Positions 36,250-42,342 of a stretch of DNA of 42,342 nt are shown here, piece by piece; the stretch's first letter is position 1; every line of letters starts with the position of its first letter. The DNA is taken from positions 1 through 42,342 of the forward strand of contig JACPBN010000007.1 of assembly GCA_016180275.1 (NCBI GenBank). Direction: 5' to 3'. This stretch comes from Candidatus Woesearchaeota archaeon. GTDB lineage: Archaea > Nanobdellota > Nanobdellia > Woesearchaeales > UBA10200. The position numbers and the translations under genes are program-made. The notes under the pieces are model-generated. The model did not search any database and had not been told where the DNA came from. It saw only the letters and a list, made by a program, of their open reading frames with translations.

Positions 36250-36414
36250 ATGAAATGCGAACTATGCAAGAAACAGCTAGAAGAATTGTTTTTGAAGAAG
36301 ATAAAAGGCACTTATATCAAAGACAGCAAAGGCAAGAAGCATGCTGTATGCTTTGAATGCCAGAAGAATCTTGGGAATGATAAAGAGGAGATACTGAAGA
36401 AGATGGGAGTCTGA
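36250..36414 (+). CDS. 54-aa zinc-finger-like protein (MKCELCKKQLEELFLKKIKGTYIKDSKGKKHAVCFECQKNLGNDKEEILKKMGV)
   Basis: Manual translation; CxxC...CxxC; TATA-like sequence upstream; not in the supplied track. Confidence 0.65.
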   Translation: MKCELCKKQLEELFLKKIKGTYIKDSKGKKHAVCFECQKNLGNDKEEILKKMGV

Positions 36415-36420
36415 GAATTT

Positions 36421-36466
36421 ATAGATGATTATTAATAATTCATATAGATGATTATTAATAATTCAT
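36421..36466. repeat. Perfect 23-bp tandem duplication (ATAGATGATTATTAATAATTCAT)x2
   Basis: Read directly; each unit contains the palindrome ATTATTAATAAT. Confidence 0.8.
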
Positions 36467-36491
36467 TTTTGTTTCAAGTGATTTCATATTT

Positions 36492-36564
36492 GCCCTTGTA
36501 GTATAGCGGTTAATACGGCACTTTCGTAAAGTGCATATCCCAGGTTCAAATCCTGGCAAGGGCT
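36492..36564 (+). tRNA. tRNA-Thr(CGT)
   Basis: Acceptor GCCCTTG/CAAGGGC, D-stem GTAT/ATAC, anticodon GCACT-TTCGTAA-AGTGC, T-arm CCAGG-TTCAAAT-CCTGG, discriminator U; CCA not encoded. Confidence 0.92.
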
Positions 36565-36607
36565 TTTTTTATTATCATTATCATCATTATCTCTCTATTT
36601 TAGTAAA

Positions 36608-37012
36608 ATGCAGCCAACAAATAAAGACCACAAACTGGCTTTATGCCCAAAGTGCAATGCATGGATCAATTATACGCCTATCTCTGGCATACATCTCTCT
36701 GCATTGACCAGGAAGTTTGGGTTAAGCACTACATATTTCAACAAATGCCATAAATGTGGGTATATGCCAACACACAAAGAGCTTGAGCAAGGGCATAAAA
36801 TAATTGAGCATGCGTATCATACTCCTGAAGGCAAGAAGATAACTTCTGACTTTAAGGCATATAATGACAAATACCTTGCAATATATAAAAAATTGCAGGC
36901 AAAAGAGATCTCAGAGACGGTGTTTGATAAATATGAAAAGATCTTTAAGGAGGAATTCAAAGAGCTCTGCAGTAAGCAGGAAGAGTTCAATGGGAAGATT
37001 GTGTTTAAGTGA
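36608..37012 (+). CDS. Zinc-ribbon-containing hypothetical protein
   Basis: 134 aa; LCPKCNAW...NKCHKCGYMP paired CxxC. Confidence 0.65.
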   Translation: MQPTNKDHKLALCPKCNAWINYTPISGIHLSALTRKFGLSTTYFNKCHKCGYMPTHKELEQGHKIIEHAYHTPEGKKITSDFKAYNDKYLAIYKKLQAKEISETVFDKYEKIFKEEFKELCSKQEEFNGKIVFK

Positions 37013-37059
37013 GATATTGATTTTTTCTGAGATTGAATTTAAGAATATGAGATAATGTA

Positions 37060-37401
37060 TCAATGAACAAGGCTCTTCTCTAACTTCTGTTTCTTAATCT
37101 CTTTATCAGAAGCAAGGCTTGTCATATTGTCATATAACTTAATAAGGGCTTTAATGAACTCATTATCAAGATTTAATCTATACAATTGCATGTTGCCAAA
37201 TTTTTTTGCTGGCAGAATGATTTTGTTTTTTAACAGCTCATCAATCATCCTATAGAATGTGGCTCTTCCGATTTTTGCCTGCTCTGCTATATCGCTGATG
37301 GAATACTCTAACTCTCTGCCTGTTATCAGCATATCCAATACCCTGATCTTTGGCGAGTCTCCCAAAAACTTCACAAATAAAGTTGTTTCTTCCATCTGCA
37401 A
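37060..37401 (-). CDS. wHTH transcriptional regulator
   Basis: 113 aa; SPKIRVLDMLITGRELEYSISDIAEQAKIGRATFYRMIDELLKNKIILPAKK. Confidence 0.75.
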   Translation of the reverse strand: MQMEETTLFVKFLGDSPKIRVLDMLITGRELEYSISDIAEQAKIGRATFYRMIDELLKNKIILPAKKFGNMQLYRLNLDNEFIKALIKLYDNMTSLASDKEIKKQKLEKSLVH

Positions 37402-37515
37402 TAGAAAGATGTGCTAGTATTTAAATGTTTCGTTTTGAGACAGTGATGTATTAGTTTGATACAGCTAGTTAATAACAGAAAAATATTAATAAATAGGTAG
37501 TTCTCTAGCAGTATA

Positions 37516-37776
37516 ATGGACATCCTCTCACTCCAAAAATTCTTTTTAAGAAAACTGAGAAATTTCTCTCCGCCTAAATGAGGCGCTTCCCATACAGAAG
37601 AAAGAAATCTCTTTAAAGGATTGCCAAAGCATCTTATCGGAAGAAAAGAGACTAAAGATGCATTGGCTGAACTGTATAAGATAGGCTTTATCAACAGATA
37701 TAAGAAAACCTATGAAGTTCATGTCTCTCTTAATATCGAGAAGAAGAAAGAGATTGAAAGATTACTTGAAGAATAA
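37516..37776 (+). pseudogene. Small protein gene interrupted by an in-frame TGA (MDILSLQKFFLRKLRNFSPPK*GASHTEERNLFKGLPKHLIGRKETKDALAELYKIGFINRYKKTYEVHVSLNIEKKKEIERLLEE)
   Basis: Manual translation; frame stays coherent after TGA 37579-37581 through to TAA 37774-37776. Confidence 0.6.
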
Positions 37777-37825
37777 AGAAAGTGGGCTGCTGCGACGCTT
37801 ATCGCATATATTTTTAAGAGCTTTA

Positions 37826-37860
37826 TGTTACACGTAACATCTTTTCTATTATATGTAACA
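37826..37860. repeat. Flanking repeat L: two 14-bp near-palindromes (TGTTACACGTAACA, TATTATATGTAACA) at 21-bp period
   Basis: Read directly; about 30/35 identical to 38945-38979. Confidence 0.6.
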
Positions 37861-37865
37861 GATAA

Positions 37866-38507
37866 TTATTTGCACCAAATCTCCTTAACAGTATAAGGTA
37901 TTTTAAACTCCTTAAGAATATCCAACACTTTTTTTAAATTATTCACTCTTACCTTTATTTGATTTACAGTTACCTTAACAGCACCAAGCTCTTCAGCCAT
38001 TCCTTTTTGCACATAGATCATTTTTCCCTTTTTATTTTTGTATCCATACATCTTCCTCAAAAAATTCATTTTTTTATTCTGCATTATCTTATTGAGTGAA
38101 TATGACACTAATGCATCATGCTGCAAATCAGAAGGATTTTTTTCATATTTTCCATATATTACAATGCCCGTGCTTATAATTTCACTATGCAACTCTTCCC
38201 ACTCAGGCTCATTTAATCTGCCAATAATTGGCTTTATAGGGAAATATTTTTTTTTAAGCCCCCATGTCTTTTCTGATTTTATATCAAAATTGCTAATAAC
38301 TTCTTTAACTGCTTTCTCAAATGTATTCTTATGGCTAAGATTCTTAATTTCTATAAACAAATCAATGTCGCTTTTATCATCAAAATCTCCTCTAGCCATA
38401 GAGCCGAATAATATTATCATGTCTAAATTACTTATAACTTCTTTTCTTTCTAAAAGCATCGATATAAAGTCATATAAGTATGCGAATATAATATTCTGCG
38501 AATTCAT
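37866..38507 (-). CDS. Nucleotidyltransferase (MNT-type) of a MNT/HEPN-like pair
   Basis: 213 aa; ILFGSMARGDFDDKSDIDLFIEI motif; C-terminal extra domain. Confidence 0.85.
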   Translation of the reverse strand: MNSQNIIFAYLYDFISMLLERKEVISNLDMIILFGSMARGDFDDKSDIDLFIEIKNLSHKNTFEKAVKEVISNFDIKSEKTWGLKKKYFPIKPIIGRLNEPEWEELHSEIISTGIVIYGKYEKNPSDLQHDALVSYSLNKIMQNKKMNFLRKMYGYKNKKGKMIYVQKGMAEELGAVKVTVNQIKVRVNNLKKVLDILKEFKIPYTVKEIWCK

Positions 38508-38908
38508 AATTCCTCACCTAGTAATTCTTCCAATATCTTTTTGAGCTCAAATAGATTTTTGACAGCACCATTAATAAGGGTTTCATCTTTTTGTTTGCCA
38601 TAGCATAATCTTTCACGGAAAGTCTCTTGCTTAATCAAAAGATCAACAATTAATTCCTTTTTATCAAAACTTTCCTTAAATACATCATTAGCTCTTTTTA
38701 GAGAAGCAAAAAACTTATGGTTGACATTAAAGCCCGGGGTTATTAATTCTTTTTTATGAAGAAAGGCTGCAAAGAGGTTGGTTGAAGCTTCAGATGCTGA
38801 AAATCCTATTATCTTCTGCCTTTTTACCAGCAAATTAGCCCTTATCTTCTCATTAATATCCTCTATGAATTCATGCGCAGCTTTTATATGCTCTTCTGTT
38901 GAAGTCAT
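38504..38908 (-). CDS. HEPN-like helical partner protein
   Basis: 134 aa, all-helical composition, 4-bp overlap with the nucleotidyltransferase; HEPN assignment by context. Confidence 0.6.
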   Translation of the reverse strand: MTSTEEHIKAAHEFIEDINEKIRANLLVKRQKIIGFSASEASTNLFAAFLHKKELITPGFNVNHKFFASLKRANDVFKESFDKKELIVDLLIKQETFRERLCYGKQKDETLINGAVKNLFELKKILEELLGEEL

Positions 38909-38944
38909 AAGCTAACTATACTAGTTAGGATATATAAATTTTTC

Positions 38945-38979
38945 TGTTATTTGTAACATCTTTTCTGTTATTTGTAACA
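38945..38979. promoter_or_regulatory. Flanking repeat R / putative operators: TGTTATTTGTAACA x2 at 21-bp period upstream of the HEPN-like gene
   Basis: Exact TGTTATTTGTAACA at 38945-38958 and 38966-38979; TATA (AATTTATATATCC on minus strand) immediately adjacent. Confidence 0.55.
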
Positions 38980-38999
38980 TACGAGCTAGAATTAAAGAA

Positions 39000-39212
39000 A
39001 GTGGGGACACTGGGAATTCCTTAAGCAAAGGTTTCCCTTAGGCTTATTTTGAATTTCTGAAGTGATAGTTATTCGCTAACACTCGCCCAGATCCGGGGCT
39101 TTCTTCATGGAAATATTATATCATCGGCTTTCGCCTCATATCTCCAGTTACTGGAGGCCCCTACTCTAGTGTCTTTGAGACATTTCTAGCCAGATTAAAA
39201 TATGTCCCCACT
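39000..39212. ncRNA. Structured intergenic element E (possibly unrelated in sequence)
   Basis: AGTGGGGACA (39000-39009) / TGTCCCCACT (39203-39212); internal GGGAA/TTTCCC, CTCCAG-TTA-CTGGAG, CGGGGC/GCCCC(T), ACACT/AGTGT. Confidence 0.4.
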
Positions 39213-39249
39213 ATATCCAGAAAAAGCCTGCGGTTATATAAAAATATTC

Positions 39250-40617
39250 CTACTTCTTCCCGTCAACGTAATACTCTACCAGCTGCTTAACTGCTCTTAC
39301 TGCGCTTTCTGGGAAAGTAAAGCAAGGCACTCCGTTCTCTTCCAAAGATTTGCGCAAGGTCATCGTAAATTCGCCACCTGTAGAAACACATACAATTGGC
39401 TTCTTTCTCAGCTCGTCAAATTCAGAAATGATATCAACAATGTCTGGAGTGATCAAAGGCGTCTGCATCAGAACAAGCACGATTATGATATCTACATTAC
39501 TGTCATTCAAAGCTGCGTCAATCGCCAATCTGTATCTCTCAGTTGTCGCATCTCCTACTAAATCCATTGGGTTGCTGACAACAACTATAGGCGGAAATAC
39601 TTTGCGCAATTCTTTTTTCTTTTTCTCATCCATCTGCGCAAGAGCTAGATTATTATTAACTATAGCGTCTGTTGTAATTATGCCATAGCCTCCGCCGTTA
39701 GTGATTATCTGGACTCTATTTCCTTCTGGCTCAACAGCTTTTTCCAATATTCTTGCTGCATTAAACATTTCTTCCAAAGAAGCAGCGTGGATTATGCCAA
39801 CCTGTCTGAACATCCCAGAGTAAATTGCTGCATTGCCTGCTAAGCTGCCTGTATGGCTCAAAGTAGCCTTGCTGCCTGCCTCTGTTATGCCGCCTTTAAT
39901 TGCAATTACTGGCTTTTTTTTTGTGACATGCTTAGCTACTTCTATGAATTTCTTGCCACGATTTATTCCTTCAACATATAAACAGACAACTTTTGTTTCT
40001 TCATCATTGCCTAAATATTCTAAAATATCTGCTTCATCAAGATTCAGTGCATTTCCATAGCTGATGACTTTTGCAAAACCATAGCCTTCGGTTGTTGCCA
40101 GGTCTAAAATAGTGGAAGCGATTGCACCTGACTGACATGCAAAGCTTATGCTGCCTGGCTTTGGGCGTTTCATGCGATAACGTGGCAGGAATAATGTATC
40201 TAATTTAGTGTAAGTATCTAATGTTCCCAAACAATTTGGGCCGATGATTTTTATTTTGTATTTGTCTAGCAATTTTACTAGTTTTTCTTCTAACTTAAAA
40301 TTACCAATTTCTCTAAAGCCAGCTGTTATCATCACTACGTCTTTAATTCCTTTCTTGCCGCAATGCTCTATTGCTTGCAAAGAAATCTCTGCAGGAACAC
40401 AGCAAACAGCCAATTCAACAGGCTCTTTAATATCAAGAACTGATTTATAGCTGCGGTAATTCAGAACCCTGTCTGCATTAGGATTTACAATATAGATTTT
40501 GCCAGGATAATGCCCGTCAAGAAGATTTCTAAAGACAACATGGCCTATCTTATTAGGATTCTTGCTTACTCCTATGATTGCAATGCTTTTTGCCTTGAAA
40601 AACTTGGTTAAATCCAC
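39250..40617 (-). CDS. acdA: ADP-forming acyl/acetyl-CoA synthetase alpha subunit
   Basis: 455 aa; CoA-binding domain IGVSKNPNKIGHVVFRNLL, ITAGFREIG, IGPNCLGTLDT, SHTGSLAGN. Confidence 0.9.
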   Translation of the reverse strand: MDLTKFFKAKSIAIIGVSKNPNKIGHVVFRNLLDGHYPGKIYIVNPNADRVLNYRSYKSVLDIKEPVELAVCCVPAEISLQAIEHCGKKGIKDVVMITAGFREIGNFKLEEKLVKLLDKYKIKIIGPNCLGTLDTYTKLDTLFLPRYRMKRPKPGSISFACQSGAIASTILDLATTEGYGFAKVISYGNALNLDEADILEYLGNDEETKVVCLYVEGINRGKKFIEVAKHVTKKKPVIAIKGGITEAGSKATLSHTGSLAGNAAIYSGMFRQVGIIHAASLEEMFNAARILEKAVEPEGNRVQIITNGGGYGIITTDAIVNNNLALAQMDEKKKKELRKVFPPIVVVSNPMDLVGDATTERYRLAIDAALNDSNVDIIIVLVLMQTPLITPDIVDIISEFDELRKKPIVCVSTGGEFTMTLRKSLEENGVPCFTFPESAVRAVKQLVEYYVDGKK

Positions 40618-40902
40618 AGATAACCTCTTTTCTTACTGCTTAAAGTTGTTTTATACTCCACCGCAATTATTTTTCTGAATTTTCTGCGGTTTAATAACAC
40701 GCAACCATAATGCTAAGTCCGAAATTTTGCCTGCTGTTGCGTATATTAGATATTTTGTATGTATTTGAGTGAGATAGTATATACCAGTATATTCACATAT
40801 CTCTCTTAATAAAAATTAAGATAGGCTATTATATAAATATTATGGAAGAGAAAAAATCCTAAAACATACTATTATTTATATTACCAATACTTAACTTTTT
40901 TA

Positions 40903-41519
40903 ATGCAATTAAAAAAAGGCATCTACGCAGAGCATGAAGCAGAGCAGTTTCTAGCAAAAAGCTTGCCTGTTGCAGCTTCTTTATTGACAAAAAAGCATGA
41001 GCAAGCTACCGAGTTTATTAAAAAACAAAAGCTTTCTTATCCTGTTGTACTAAAGCTGATTTCTAAACAAGCATTGCATAAGACAGACATCGGCGGAGTG
41101 AAGATTGCAAAAAGTGAGCAGGAGCTTAATGATCATTACAATGAATTACTTGCTGTTTCTAAAAAGAAAAAACTTAAGATTGCAGGAAAGACAGAAGGAA
41201 TATCAGTCCAGGAATTTATTGAAGGCAAGCAATTGCTTGTTGGCATAAAGAAAGATGCAACATTTGGCCATGTCATAGCCTTTGGGTTTGGAGGCATTCT
41301 AGTTGAAGTGATGAAAGATGTTTCTTTCAGAGTCTGCCCAATCGAAGATCATGATGCACAGCAGATGATTGATGAGCTGAAATTGTCTAAGATTCTTTAT
41401 GGTGTAAGAGGAGATAAGCCAGTTGCATTTAAAGAGCTCAAAAATATCTTGATCAAAGCATCTAAGATTGCAGAGAAGAATCCTGAGATCTCTGAGCTGG
41501 ACATTAATCCGCTGATTAT
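40903..41519 (+). CDS. acdB: ADP-forming acyl/acetyl-CoA synthetase beta subunit (ATP-grasp), 3' end truncated by the junction
   Basis: YPVVLKLISKQALHKTDIGGVKI, FGHVIAFGFGGILVEVMKDVSFRVCP, ISELDINPLII; the ORF then runs to 41592 through foreign sequence. Confidence 0.88.
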
Positions 41520-42342
41520 CAACTCCGGCTTGGATAGAAAAAATGCCAGTATCGGTATACGAGCTAGCTTCGGCATGAATGGAATAACATAAGCCTTGGC
41601 GTTCACGCACTCGAATAAATAACCGAGAGCTCATATTACCGCCTAAAATAATTGCCAGCACTTGGGCGGCCGGTAACCACGGGTGATGATACGGATACGC
41701 CACCAAACCTAAACCGAGCTGGGTTTGCTGGGTATCTTTGTGACGATACACGATGGTTGACTGACGCTGCGATTGACTAAATGGCTTCGGACGCAAACGC
41801 CGGTGCGGTTGTGTATAATTACCAAAATAACGCCGCGCCAACGCCAGTGTATTATGTGGCACATTACCAGCGATCACAAGCTGCATGGTACTAGGCCGAT
41901 AATGCTGCTGCATAAATCGAAAAAAGGCCTGGCGAGGTAAATGAGTAATATTGGGTTTTGGTCCGGCAATATCGTATCCCAGTGGATGGTGTTCGCCAAA
42001 TACTCCCATTTCTAAAACCGTATCCAAGTGCATCAGAGGATTATCTTGATACATGTTAATTTCCTCTACAATCACTCCCCGTTCGCGTTCAATTTCTTTA
42101 GGGTCAAACACTGAATGAAATAACATGTCCGATAATAAATCGAGAGCCAGTTCAGTATGTTGGTTAGCTAACTTAATATAATACAAAGTATGGTCTTTAG
42201 CAGTATAGGCATTGTATTCGGCTCCCACGCTATCAAGCGCCTTGGAAATATCCAGAGTGGTGGGACGCCGGGTAGTACCCTTAAACATCAAGTGTTCTAA
42301 AAAATGGGAAATGCCATTATTGACTTTGGTTTCATAGCGTGA
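41520..42342 (-). CDS. M16-family zinc peptidase fragment (truncated at both ends)
   Basis: Minus strand: SRYETKVNNGISHFLEHLMFKGTTRRPTLDISKALDSVGAEYNAYTAKDHTLYYIKL ... LCYSIHAEASSYTDTGIFSIQAGVD; HxxEH motif lies upstream of the tracked start and the ORF runs off the contig. Confidence 0.88.

Noticed and set aside
37371-37694. 107-aa minus-strand ORF
   Set aside because: Overlaps the TGA-interrupted plus-strand gene, whose translation is far more protein-like.
41299-42291. 330-aa ORF as a complete M16 peptidase
   Set aside because: Its last ~70 codons are antisense acdB; the HxxEH motif lies upstream of the tracked start, so it is a fragment truncated by the junction and the contig end.
1-42342. 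CRISPR arrays, cas genes, rRNA genes
   Set aside because: No regularly spaced repeat array, Cas motifs or rRNA sequence recognised on reading.

Overview
The window looks like an archaeal, DPANN/Woesearchaeota-like contig: AT-rich, compact, TATA-box and mostly leaderless genes, archaeal-type SecDF, and split ADP-forming acyl-CoA synthetase. That taxonomic call is inference. Left to right it holds: a convergent RelE-type toxin/antitoxin pair; a cluster of tRNA-Leu-like elements next to a tyrosine integrase and an IS200-like transposase scar; paired small EamA/SMR-like transporters; secD, secF and pyrG; a group-4 hydrogenase-related (Hyf/Ehr-like) membrane-complex operon; a set of housekeeping and surface genes (M50 peptidase, FKBP, SIMPL, methyltransferase, beta-helix lipoprotein); a regulator plus MacB-like ABC exporter locus; MgtC/DUF4010, ICMT-like, GNAT and methyltransferase genes; tRNA-Thr(CGT); an MNT/HEPN-like pair bracketed by repeats; and acdA/acdB. 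Near 41.52 kb the sequence switches abruptly to an M16 peptidase fragment of different composition, probably a chimeric join. The most interesting signals are: (1) a Hyf/Ehr-like operon in which the large subunit lacks all NiFe-ligand Cys, the NuoB-like small subunit lacks all four [4Fe-4S] Cys, and the ferredoxin-subunit position holds a DUF1016 ORF, while the ion-channel subunits look intact; (2) a family of about 190-210 nt intergenic structured elements (three close copies, plus one or more divergent ones) with covarying terminal helices and an invariant core; (3) tandem tRNA-Leu-like elements with an unusual T-loop insertion complementary to their own anticodon loop, upstream of an integrase.
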